In this document: piece by piece, positions 48,101-58,535 of the stretch
Layout of the letters: every line of letters starts with the position of its first letter
Numbering within the stretch: position 1 is the first letter of the stretch
Origin: Proteromonas lacertae
Taxonomy: Eukaryota; Sar; Bigyra; Opalinata; Proteromonadidae
Direction: 5' to 3'
NCBI GenBank assembly: GCA_002245135.1
Contig: NGBS01000295.1
Span: 124,001-188,000, forward strand
Length of the DNA stretch: 64,000 bases
Translations under genes and position numbers: made by a program
Notes under the pieces: generated by a model
What the model was told of the DNA's origin: nothing
What the model saw: the letters and a program-made list of their open reading frames with translations, nothing else
Database searches by the model: none

Positions 48101-48476
48101 TATCACCTTGAGACAAGGATTCATTTTTAATCAACTCTTCTATATCTCTATCGTAATATTCTCTTGATATTGATATATATTCATTGTATCCATTCAATTG
48201 AAACATTTCAGATGGATAGATTGATGATTTACAGCAATCTATCATTAATAAGTTGTTTTCACACAATTTCAATATTGTTTCTTCCCTTATTCCACTTATA
48301 TTCATGATTTTAACCATACTGGTGTTATTCTGATGTAATACAATCACATCTATTTCTTTATCACTCTTCTCTACTCTTTCTTTTATCTATAAAAAATAAA
48401 TTAACTTATATACGTTAGTATTTTGTGGGAATTTTGAGGATAAAACATCATCTACAAAAGATTTTAAGCAATTCAT
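45135..48476 (-). CDS. Pseudokinase with C-terminal leucine-rich (RNI-type) repeats
   Basis: Exon 1 starts MNCLKSFVDDVL (48476); a 30-nt intron follows. The kinase-like domain (about 48370-47640) has a GNLKSSNIIY loop, LCDLFLNLL in place of DFG,  SPEELNG in place of APE and WSIGCILYEMINKKLPF, a clear protein-kinase fold. The HRD Asp is Asn and no VAIK Lys is seen, so catalysis is doubtful. From about 47140 to 45140 at least ten RNI-type leucine-rich repeats follow (LEELHIKGNEIGDEGMKIL, LILDNPIGNSGFKLL, INLKGNNIKMNGL). Introns fall inside repeats at about 47182-47210, 46966-46997, 46505-46532, 46290-46322, 46097-46124, 45738-45765 and 45436-45475. One base must be skipped near 46570. A signalling scaffold is likely; no named family is recognised. 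Confidence 0.65.
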
Positions 48477-48652
48477 CACAATCTTTTATGTAAAACTATC
48501 CGTTTTGTAATTAATGTAATTTTCATTTACATAAACATTTTACAATTACAATTTACATATATGTAATATTCACCTAAAACCAATTAAACATTTATAGAAA
48601 TATATAGAAATAAAATATCATTAATTTAATAAACAAAAACAAATGAGAATAA

Positions 48653-49777
48653 TTAAAACGGCCTTTTTACTATCATAACAGCTCTCTTTTGACTCATTGG
48701 AGGAGTTACCATCTGTCTACTCGATATAGCTGGAGAAGCACCCTGTCTTTGGCTAATCGAAGGTAAAGTCAGATTTGGTAATTTATTGTTATTGCTTCTT
48801 AATCCTAATATTTGAAGAATTAAACTAGTTAATCCATCACTCCCAGCTTTTATATTATATAAAAATATATTACCATTCTCAAGTATAAACTTAATTCTAG
48901 TATCTTCTAAATCAGGAATGCTATTGGTAGCTTGTTTGATCCTCCAAGCAGATGCTATTGTATCAGCTGTTCTTGCACTTCCTTCTATTATAATTAAAGG
49001 CATTTTAGCTTTTACTGCATTAACTGCTTCATTTACAGTTATTGAACCACCATTCACTAATATACCACACGATTTTACTGTTTGCATTAAATATTTTATT
49101 ACTCCAAACATTGTACTTGTTTCTCCACCCCATTCACTGGATTTTACTAATACAAAATGACTATGATGAGGTTCTAAATCAGTTAATTCATCAAAATTTA
49201 CTCCATTTTCATTATCATATATTTTACCAGGATATTTCACTAAATTCTGAGGACAAATTCCAATCAGTTTCATCTTTCTCATTAATTTACCTTTTCCTCT
49301 ACCAACTATCTGCATTATTCCACTGTCTGTACCCCCATCGATCATTACAGCACCACTTTCTTTACTTGCATTCATCACGCCTTGATCTATTAAACTACGC
49401 AATATTGGCATTAAAGTAGGATTTAAACCACTTGCACCACCAAAGGTACAGATTAAATAATTGATATGGCTGACTTTTATTTGGAAAGAATTTAATATTT
49501 TTTCACCTATTAAAAGATCTTCATCATCTTTCAATGGTGGTTCAGTCCATATTGCAATTGATTTTTCTCTATTATTATTAGGAAATACTATTGAAAATGG
49601 TTCATATTCTTCATTGATTCGTGGAGATTGGAAATTGACTGATCTTTTACCAATATTTCCTATATCACTGGTTGAAGATGGACTAGAAGGCCTTGCTGAA
49701 GATACAAATCCATCACTTGTAGCTACACTCAACATATACTCACTTTTCATTCTAGATATACCTGGTTCTAATAACAT
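48653..49777 (-). CDS. SLOG (TRPM-like LSDAT) domain protein or C-terminal part of the NACHT protein
   Basis: The 374-residue ORF has the SLOG/LSDAT pattern of TRPM N-termini: ICTFGGASGLNP, LIDQGVMNASKESGAVMIDGGTDSGIMQIVGRG (Rossmann-like core with GGTDSG), LIGICPQNLV, ...LEPHHSHFVLV, GILVNGGSITVNEAVNAVKAKMPLIIIEGSARTAD. SLOG domains bind nucleotide-derived ligands. No ion-channel helices follow, so it is not a TRPM channel. The ATG lies 7 nt behind the TAA of the NACHT/WD40 gene on the same strand. Skipping one base at the AAATAAA there would join both into one chain (RFK then KNSMLLEPG). Either a fused protein or an unusually close pair is encoded. Confidence 0.7.
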   Translation of the reverse strand: MLLEPGISRMKSEYMLSVATSDGFVSSARPSSPSSTSDIGNIGKRSVNFQSPRINEEYEPFSIVFPNNNREKSIAIWTEPPLKDDEDLLIGEKILNSFQIKVSHINYLICTFGGASGLNPTLMPILRSLIDQGVMNASKESGAVMIDGGTDSGIMQIVGRGKGKLMRKMKLIGICPQNLVKYPGKIYDNENGVNFDELTDLEPHHSHFVLVKSSEWGGETSTMFGVIKYLMQTVKSCGILVNGGSITVNEAVNAVKAKMPLIIIEGSARTADTIASAWRIKQATNSIPDLEDTRIKFILENGNIFLYNIKAGSDGLTSLILQILGLRSNNNKLPNLTLPSISQRQGASPAISSRQMVTPPMSQKRAVMIVKRPF

Positions 49778-49784
49778 TGAGTTT

Positions 49785-52700
49785 TTATTTGAATCTGCTT
49801 TGTTTTATTACTGGAGTGATTAATTCACTAAGTGAAGTTCTTTTCTTTATTATTGAAGATCTTCTTCTTTCATTATTACTATTGCTATTATTAATTGCAT
49901 TATTATCTTCACTTTTGTGTCTGGGAGTTACCATAGGTGATGATAATTTCAGTGGAGAAGGACGAATTGATTCACTTCCATTTCTATTATTCACACTCTT
50001 TCTATTTCCCATTTTAGATTCATTTACAGTATTTACTTTTGATTCATTTAATTTTTGTTCATTCAATGGAGGTGGAGGTGCTGATATTGGATTATTACCA
50101 TTCGCATTATTACTATTACTATCATTATTTATTCCTTTCTTCTCTGTAATTGCTGGACTTGGTGTTGGTTTACAAGATTCGTTGAAATTCTCAGCTCTAT
50201 ATTCTTCAATGATTTGAGGCTTTTTCAATTTACTCTTTTCTACAGCAGGTAATCTATTCACTTCATCACTGTCTTTGTATTTATCTAAATGTTGTACTTT
50301 AAGTATATATAATTTACCAGTTGTATCTCCACAACCAATTACACTTTCATCAGCCTTTTCTTTTTCACTATAAATATCACTACAAGAAGCATCACCAAAT
50401 GTAATAAAACTACCAATTATTGTACCTTTATTATCACCACTTATACTAATAGCATATATTGTTTTATCTGATAATGAAGAAACAACATAATCACAATTAT
50501 AACTAATACTACCACTCAATGGTTCAGCAGAAGGATTTAAATCATCAGGGAAAATTACTGGAGCTTCAATCTTATGATATCTATCATAGAATTTAACAGA
50601 TCTATCTTTAGAGATTGCTACAATTCTACTATCACTCTTCATTAACCTAATTCCCATTATTCTATCTTTACATCCACTCAATTGCATAATTAACTTCAAA
50701 TTCTTATCCCACACCTTAATAAATCCTTTTATATCAGCTGTAACTGTTCTTTGATCATTAGTACAGCGAATTGAAGAGATTTCTTCATCATGACTGAATT
50801 CTTCGTGATCTTGAATATCCATTTGTTTACCATCAGCAATACTGAACTTTCTTAATTGACCATCTTGATAACCAGCTACAATGTAATTATTATCACAACT
50901 TACTTCAATACAAGTCAAACCATATACACCATCACTTAAACCACTTAATACACCAGCAGCTCCAAAATCAGTTTCAATCATCATATAATGTTTAAACTTA
51001 TCAAAATACCACAACATGATATTACCAGCTTTATCAGCAGTCATAATAGAAGCATCATTATTAAAGAATAAAGCACCATTCACAGAATCAACATGACCAA
51101 TTAAAACTGCTAATTCTACACCATCTGGAACAGTCCATATTTTAGCAGTTAAATCTGTAGAGCCAGTAATACAATATTTACCATTATAACTAAATCTAAT
51201 AGTATTAATTGAAGAAGTATGTCTACCAACTGGACTTGCTTCTATATCATCCATTATATCTCGATTAGCTTGTCTATTTAATTTACGTCTTTGAGCTGGA
51301 GTGATTGAATCAGGTAATGCAACAATTCTTTCAACTGCAGCACTAGTTGGATGCATTAATAACAATGGTGAAAATGTAATATCCCATCTCTTTATTGTAC
51401 CATCATTAGATGATGTTAATATCTGCTTTCCCTCATTAGCAAATTGTGCGCAAGTAATAATATCACTATGACCAACAATACTGAATATCTTTTCTTTTGT
51501 TCTTGTATTCCATATATATACTTTATTATCTTTACCACAAGATGCTATTACATCATCACCTGGACTGTAAGTTAGATATGTTAATGAATCAGAATGTGCA
51601 TTGATTGTATCAGCAATAATTGGACCACTCTTTTGTAATTCATCTGTTGAAGGCAATTCCCAATATTTAATTGTTTTATCATCACTTCCACTGATCATAT
51701 TCCAACCATGATGACTGAACGCTAAAGCTTGAATAGCTTGAGAATGACCATGATATTTGACTAATTCAACCATACCTAAGCTTGGTGTTCTAACATCCCA
51801 AAATATGATATTTCCATCACTACATCCTGTTGCTAATACACTTGAATCTTCAGTAAATGCTGCAGATAATGCTGGTGAAGACATCCAATCTTTAATCCAT
51901 AATTCAACAAATTCTAATTCTTCTGTCTCAGTTAATCTCAATGAGAATAATCTCAAAGACATATCCAATGATCCACTAACAACAGTCCATTTCTTAAGTG
52001 TAGAATTTGGTGTAAATAATGCAAATGTAACGGATCGGACATGATCTGTACAAATCCCAAGTCTAGTTCCACCAATAGCATCCCATACAATTATACTATT
52101 ATCTTTACTAGCTGATAATAATTTAGCACCATCAATATCATAACTTAATGAGGTAATTTCATCACTATGTCCTCCAGCAATCATTTCACGAATCAATTCA
52201 CCTGTTATACTGTCAATTACTCTCAATGTACCATCACAACAACCAACTGTTAATGTTAAACCATCAGGATTTAAGCCAATACAAGATACTTTACTATTAA
52301 AACCAGCAAATTCAGCTACTAATTTATTTTCTGTTGGTTTGTTCAAGAAATCAATCCATGAGATTGGAGCCCAGCCATCTTGAATATATCTCAAAGCAGC
52401 AACATATGGTGCAGATGTATCTGGTTGATTCAAGGCAATTTGGAATATCTGTTCAGGATTGGCTTGTAATTTTGGCTTTTGACTGGAAATAAATATTAAA
52501 AACTCTGATAACCAACCAAATAGATGATCTTTATCTGTATGATATTGATTTAATACATCTTTCATCAATGCATAATTGGAATCTTTGAAAAATGATTGCG
52601 CATCTTGATAATCTCTCATTAAAGCTTCAATTGAAAAAACACCAAGCTTACATCGAGCTTTGATGAAATTTAAATTTCCTAATGTTTCTTGTAATCCTTG

Positions 52701-55151
52701 TAAATCATAAGATTGGAAGTAAAAATATGGTAATTCCTTTAAAGCATTACTATATTCACCATCCCATGATAAATCACCTTTTGGATCAGCTTTTAGTTTA
52801 TAATAACTCGCTAAATTACCACAAATATGAATTCTCATTTTACTACCTCTTAAATATCTATTCTTAACAGCAACAGCTAATTGTCCATGAAAGAATCCTA
52901 AAGTTCCTTCACCATCTTCACCTTGTGGTCTTAAATACAATTCCAATGATCTAAACAATCGAGCCCAAATGGCTTGAGGTAAAACATCTTTACCAGGTGG
53001 TGCTAATAGTTCTAATAATTCAGCTTCTTTCATTCCATGTCTACTACACTCAATATAACTTAGTGCATATTTTACTAATGTGCTACCTAAATATAAGGTT
53101 GGATCTGTATCACCTTCTATTTCATCCAAATTAATAAAGTTATTGTTAGTGTTATTACCACTATCAGAGGTGAAATCTTTAGCCCATGCTTCCATATCTC
53201 TTTCTACACGATCTAATACATCTGCAAATAGTTTAGGTATTGTAGAAGGCATTGCATTAATTTTATTATCAATTTCTATACCATCCATTCCATATAAACC
53301 GCAGAATCTCAATTCTTCACATGCTATAAGTAAATATAATGGTTTTGAACTATCTCTTTTATTCATTAATATTTCCATTTGACTGGGTGTTAGTTTCTTT
53401 CGATAAGTACTTAAATGTGCTCTAACGATTTCTTCTCTTTCCTCTAAACTCAATGCACTGACTATTAATTCAGGAGGATGTCTTTCTCTTGCTCTCAATG
53501 ACTTTAATACTATAATACCAGAACCTTCTTCTGTAGTGGATATAATACATCTTATATTTGGTGGAAAAACAACTGGTAACCAATCCATACCATGTGCGCC
53601 AAACGTAGAATCAAATTGATTAACACCATCCATAACGATTAACATCTTTTGATCAGAATCAACTAATACCTTTGAAAGACTTTGCAATGCTGCAAAGAAT
53701 GCATTTTTGATTGATACATAATCTCTAGCTTCAGGAATACATTCTAATTTATATTTATTAGCTATTTCTTCAATAAATCTTGATAATGTAAACCTTATAT
53801 CAGTTGATTTTGGACTTGCACCAACTACATGTGGTAATACAAACGTATTAGGATGAGAGATTAAATATCTCTGTGCAAATGCAGTAACTACTGAAGATTT
53901 ACCACTACCTGGATCACCTACTACTACTAATGGAAGAATACCACCTTCACTATTCAGTCTTCCCTTCTTTAATGATCCTTCAGCATGTAATTCTAGATTC
54001 TCTAATAGTTTTTGCCTTCCTATGAAGTTATTGTATCTATATTCTATAAAATGAGTATGGTATGATCTTTCTTCGTCTAAAGGAGTAACGATTTTGTTTT
54101 GCTTAGGGAATTCAAATGCAATTGCTTCATATAAATCATCTAATAACATTTTACTAAACTCTTCTAATTGTTTCACATGTGGTTTTCCTTCTTCATCTTT
54201 ACCACCATATACACAATTATATTCTCTTACTTGACAATAAGGCTATATATATATATATATATAATAAAATAATAATACATGATTCTTTATTTCACTAATC
54301 AATTTATCTTTCTTAGCAGCAGCTTCTGAACCTGGAAAACAATCTACAAATATATTTCTCTCATCTGGATCAGTGATTTGAGATAAAAAACTTGGATTTC
54401 TTAAATAACAGTAAGCATGAGTAGGATGAAAAGGACATCGTAAAAATCCATAATATACTTCCATTGCTGTGATTGAATTACCTGGTTCAAAGTCTTTAAC
54501 CCACTCATATTGAGGTGCATTGGATACTCGGTAATTTGGTGGAATCCAACCGTAACGATTACCTGATAACATTACAAAAAATGGCCTTGATCGATCTATC
54601 TCTATTAGACAGTGCTCCAAGGCTCCAAGACCTTCATCAGAAGTATCTTCTTTTGTCAGTCCCCAACGGAGATCTATTGGTACTACTCGAATATTTCTGT
54701 CTTTTAATCTTTGGTTTAACTCAGGAAAAACTGCACGAGTTATTATATCTCTTTCACCATGCATATCGTTAAATGTACTTGATATAAATACAGAGCATGT
54801 TCTAATAGCACCTTCACGAAGATTTCCCCACCAAAGTCCTCTCAAACTATCCCATTCTTCTCTCTAGAAAATAGATATTACAGATATTGAATAATTAAAT
54901 ACTTGCATTTGTAATCTCTCTCTTTCTTCCCTATCTCTTTCCAATTTTTCATTCCTTGCTTTATTATTTTTCTTCTTTCCTTTTTTCTGTAATGCTTTTT
55001 TCTAAACAATAAAAACAAATCAGATACATCAAACATATTCTTTTTATCTATTTAAATATAATTATATAAAAATATATACTTATATCCACTAATATTAGGC
55101 TTTTTATGAGCTGAATCCCTAATGCAATAAAGATAAAGAAAATATATACAT
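49785..55151 (-). CDS. DUF4062-like/NACHT/WD40 STAND ATPase (NWD1/TEP1-type)
   Basis: A basic N-terminus (KKKALQKKGKKKNNK) is followed by a DUF4062-like domain (VFISSTFNDMHGERDII, VPIDLRWGLT, MLSGNRYGWIP), as in NWD1, TEP1 and NPHP3. The NACHT ATPase has Walker A GDPGSGKSSV (about 53900-53930) and Walker B LIVMDGVNQFD (about 53620-53650). A helical winged segment follows, then about 14 WD40 blades (GHSDEITSLSYDIDGAKLLSASKDNSIIVWD, CSDGNIIFWD, SGSDDKTIKYWE). The tail is Ser/Asn-rich and basic. Such STAND proteins assemble on a trigger and act in stress or defence signalling. Introns: about 54210-54275, 54866-54902, 55005-55080 and 55119-55149. The last splits the ATG (AT|G), since MDSAHKK has no other in-frame start. 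An ORF of 1,463 codons is unbroken. Confidence 0.8.
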
Positions 55152-55230
55152 TAATAAACTCTACAAACAGGTTGCTATGAAAGATTAGTCTAAATCAAAA
55201 AAATATCAAAAAAAGAAAGATGAAACGAAT

Positions 55231-55249
55231 GAGCTTGGCTTGGCTTTTA
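55231..55249. promoter_or_regulatory. GAGCTTGGCTTGGCTTTTA motif
   Basis: Two overlapping GCTTGGCT units, 80 nt before the NACHT start and inside the divergent space shared with the gene at 55524. It is nearly identical over 10 nt to the site at 38144. Confidence 0.35.
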
Positions 55250-55474
55250 TATTTCTAAAACTCACCATTGAGATAAATTATATGATTTTACACTCATAAT
55301 AAGTTTGTATCGTATTACTGCAATATATAGTTTACACACAAATCACAAAAACGATCTAATAGAGGAAGTTATGTCTTGATATGCTTGAATTACTAAATCT
55401 TGGATTGAATAATTGAGTTGTTGTTTAAATATTATCATAGAATTCATAATAGCGGTTATAAAGACATTTAGTGT

Positions 55475-55490
55475 ATCAAACCTGTTTGAT
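55475..55490. promoter_or_regulatory. Inverted repeat ATCAAAC-CT-GTTTGAT
   Basis: Perfect 7-nt arms around two bases, 34 nt before the ATG at 55524. The same CAAAC-NN-GTTTG core precedes rpiA at 8291. A related CTACAAACAGGTTG lies at 55161 just before the NACHT start. Confidence 0.35.
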
Positions 55491-55523
55491 TCTTAATTTT
55501 TTTTATTACTCGCTTAGATAATC

Positions 55524-56268
55524 ATGAAGAGTATAATTTAATTTTTATATTTGTAGTATATGAAAGATATATTGCTGCTGAAGGTTACTGGGAACCTTTC
55601 GATGGTGGTATCATTTTTACTTTTACAGTGATATAGAATCATCAAAAAGTATTGAAAGACAAATGAATGGGCCTAGTCGTCATGCTGAATTTGACTATAA
55701 AGGAGAAAAGTATAGAGTGGTGTAAAATCTAATTTATAGATGGATCGTAGAAGGTGGTTATATTGAGATTGATATAATAAACAATAACTACAAACCAGTG
55801 AAATATGATAGAAATACTAACAGATTCTCATATTTCTATCAAGGACGTTGGGTAGAATATGATGCAAGTCATTCTGCTGGAATTAAATCGATTATTTGTA
55901 AACATAGAACCATATAATTTCGAAAATGGAGGAATGTATAAAGAAATTCATTTTAATATTCTAGAGTATATTCTGTGCGATATTCATTAATCTGCAAAAA
56001 GGCTGATAATAGCTTTATCACGTTAGCAAGAGCAACAGCATACTCAAGTGATGCATATAAATGGCAAACTGATGGAAATGGATATGAATTATACTTCCCA
56101 GAAACTTGTTTGAGAATGAGTAATGCTAGAAAAGATAGAATAGCTAATATAGATAATAGAACATTATATAGAAATGTTCATCCGCTTGTTATTGACATGA
56201 ACAATTTAACTCAAAGATGTAAGTCAAGTGGACATACAAGAAGAATAGAATTACATGCAACTTGTTAA
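55524..56268 (+). CDS. Small protein with WWE-like repeats
   Basis: Spliced start MKIYERYIAAEGYWEPFDG. The sequence shows aromatic 'W-x-P-F/Y-D' turns: EGYWEPFDG with IERQM behind it, GRWVEYDAS, and KWQTDGNGYELYF. The C-terminus reads LVIDMNNLTQRCKSSGHTRRIEL, resembling the end of WWE domains (Ile-Asp-Met..MTQ...tG..R.I). WWE domains bind ADP-ribose chains and occur in ubiquitin ligases and PARPs. Introns fit at about 55531-55557, 55607-55635, 55709-55737 and 55937-55965. One base must be skipped near 55905. Two to three degenerate copies are likely. Identification is tentative because the classic paired Trp spacing is not perfect. Confidence 0.45.
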
Positions 56269-56358
56269 TTAATTTCATTTGATATTATAATCATAATTAT
56301 TTTTATTTTTATACACACACAATTTAACAAAAAGAATAAAGGAAATCTAAAATTAAAC

Positions 56359-57661
56359 CTAATTTAGCTTACTATTCATACCACATTCTTTAATATGCTT
56401 AATAAGCGGTCTTACTAAAGGAAAAGGTGAATGACATATAGGACATTCAAAATTTGGAGGATTACACTTTAAATACTTCATAATTGTTATTCTTAAAAAA
56501 TGTCTTTGTATGCCATGTAACAAAATCATTCTAATAAATAAATAATTATAATAAAATATACTCTACATAATCATCATTATATGTATTTGTACATACTTTT
56601 CTTAAATAATTAAACGATCTATTAATATATCCTAAACAAGTATAACCAACTGGTCGATGAACAATAATCCACTCAGTAAACGAATTAAAATCGATTCTAT
56701 CACTACTAACAGGTGTTAGTAGTTGTAAATCTAATAATAATTTATCCTTCGATGTTGGTATTTTTAGTACGTAAATGATCAAAGTTAAAAACTGTTTGGT
56801 TGTTAAAAATCCATCATGATTTAAATCAGCAATATCAAATAACACACTTAATGTATTTCTAAAAGATGGAGAAGATGCCTATATATATATATATATATAT
56901 ATAATTAATAATAATAATAATAATTAATACATGTAACGACAAATTATTCAATAAAGGATCAATTTTTTCTTCAAATCTCTTTATGAAAAATGAACGGTTT
57001 TTGTATAATACTGTTTCAAATACGTTAATATTAGCAGTGTCAAGTGATACATCATGCTAGTAATACACTCTAAATTTTGCTATTTCAAATATAAATGTTG
57101 AATTATATACTAACCTTGTTGTTTCTTCTTTACATAGGCGTTTCATTAATAATTTCCTCCTATAATGAGCTTGTAAAGACATTATTGCTTTGATATTCAT
57201 TGTATGTCTATTTGATGGAGTAGATTCTTCAGCAATTCTATTATAGTCGACTAATGTAGGAACTGCTATTCTACACATCTTTCTTTCTCCTTCGACTTGT
57301 GGAGACATGGTTGGAGTGATTAATGTCAAATCTTTCCATATAGATGTATATTTTGTTGATGTAGCTGAACTAGTAGAACTTTTTCTTGACTTATTAGTTT
57401 TAGAATAACTATCTGGTGTACTGATATTAGCTAAACATGCAGGTAAAGAGGACCTTCGTGATTCAAGATTCTATGCATATATTCGTTCCAATATACAATT
57501 TTGGGAGTATATAAATCAGGATCATTCAAACTATGACGGTATGGTCTTGAACGAACAACCTAGAACTAAATCAATGATTCATAAATACGAGAGTTATTGG
57601 ATTACTTGATAAAGCTAGTTATTATAAATGAGAGTAATATACCAGGAAAGATTTTTGACAT
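56359..57661 (-). CDS. EF-hand-like protein with C-terminal CCHC zinc finger (copy B)
   Basis: The start MSKIFP (ATG complement 57659-57661) is followed by a Ser/Thr-rich N-terminus and a basic helical IQ-like segment (IKAIMSLQAHYRRKLLMKRL). An EF-hand loop (DLNHDGFLTTKQF; Asp, Asn, Asp in place) sits in a helical pair, ending DFNSFTEW. The C-terminus NPPNFECPICHSPFPLVRPLIKHIKECG is a C2HC zinc site matching copy A (NPPRFSCPKCGEIYIKPVLLIKHIRAC). Introns include about 57606-57633, 57537-57565, 57477-57502, 57057-57113 (acceptor ACTAG), 56880-56930 and 56524-56556. It ends TAG at 56359-56361. It is a paralogue of the gene at 18671-20016; this copy has the better EF-hand. Confidence 0.6.
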
Positions 57662-57831
57662 ACAACAAGGATAAATATAAAATGAATAACCGAAAAACAC
57701 CAAAAAAAAAATTCAAAATAAAAATAACAGAACATATCTGCTTTTATACAATTTTAAAAAGTAGAATGAATTATACTACTTCCTCTATTGTTATTACAAA
57801 AATAAAAAAAATAGAAAATAAAGAAAGATCT

Positions 57832-58397
57832 TTAAAATTTAATGGCAAATTTATTAACAGGCTTGGGTTTATCTGTAGCAGGTACAGTTGCAGGAGCTGA
57901 ACCCAGATTTATTGCAAATTTCGGTTTTGGTTTTTCTTCAATTTTTTCAACTTGTTTAACAGAATCAGCTATATTTGTAATATTAAATATATGTATACGA
58001 GAAGTCTTACCTCCAGTTCTTATAGCATCTTTCATTCTATCTCCTAATGCTGTATATAAATCTTCTGCTGTGACATAACCTGGTATATTTTCATTCCCGT
58101 TCTTTAAAATTGTTGCATTTATATTATCACCATCTTGTATACCTGTTTCACTCAAAGGTGTCTTGTCACCGTCAGCTAATTCTTTATTCAATCCAAATGT
58201 TAACTTTAATGGACTTTTAGGTGATAAACCTAATTTTGAAAACACAAGATTACGTAACTATAACATAAGATGAATAAATTAATCTCAAATACATCTTGAA
58301 CTGTATAATTTGAATAGGCTATAACTAAAAAATCTCTAGTGTCATCATTAACTGTAGGAAATGTAGCTAATAGATTCAAAAAATATTTTTCTGGCAT
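57832..58397 (-). CDS. Ubiquitin-like-fold protein with Lys/Pro-rich tail
   Basis: Start MPEKYFLNLLATFP. The first 90 residues form a beta-grasp pattern: DFLVIAYSNYTVQDLRNLVFSKLGL, LKLTFGLNKEL, KTPLSETGIQDGDNINATIL, the usual ubiquitin-like order of strand, helix, strand and 'L-x-x-x-G-I-x-D-G-D' turn. There is no C-terminal Gly-Gly, so conjugation is unlikely. A middle helical stretch (DLYTALGDRMKDAIRTGG) and an Ala/Pro/Lys tail follow. One intron fits at about 58259-58293. It shares a 138-nt divergent promoter with the DENN/PDZ gene. The exact family is not recognised. Confidence 0.6.
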
Positions 58398-58431
58398 ATG
58401 TAGGCAGTTAACAAAAAAAGAAAGAATCAAC

Positions 58432-58440
58432 TCAAGCCTG
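58432..58440. promoter_or_regulatory. TCAAGCCTG motif between Ubl and DENN genes
   Basis: TCAAGCCTG lies 35 nt from the minus-strand start (58397) and 96 nt from the plus-strand start (58536). The same CAAGCCTGATAG string recurs at 61804. Confidence 0.35.
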
Positions 58441-58535
58441 ATAGTTTGAATGCCTAAAAGATTAATCGATTTTTTCGTCGTAGTTGGGGTAGATAGAACT
58501 AGTATATATTTTAAATAAAATGCATAGATCATTCT

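Noticed and set aside
47602-48111. 169-codon hydrophobic ORF on the plus strand
   Set aside because: It is opposite the pseudokinase domain, which has clear kinase motifs; the plus-strand product is Ser/Ile/Phe-rich as expected of a shadow.
48653-49777. TRPM ion channel
   Set aside because: The N-terminal SLOG pattern is TRPM-like, but the ORF ends without any membrane helix.
7393-49787. Euplotes-like +1 frameshifting at AAA-TAA sites
   Set aside because: AAATAAA occurs at about 7290 and 49785, but in the ankyrin, RCC1 and receptor cases the protein consensus needs the shift before the stop, and most sites have other codons. Kept only as an open question in the findings.
57057-57113. Frame break in the EF-hand/zinc-finger copy B
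   Set aside because: A longer intron (57 nt) ending ACTAG joins the exons in frame, so no break is needed.
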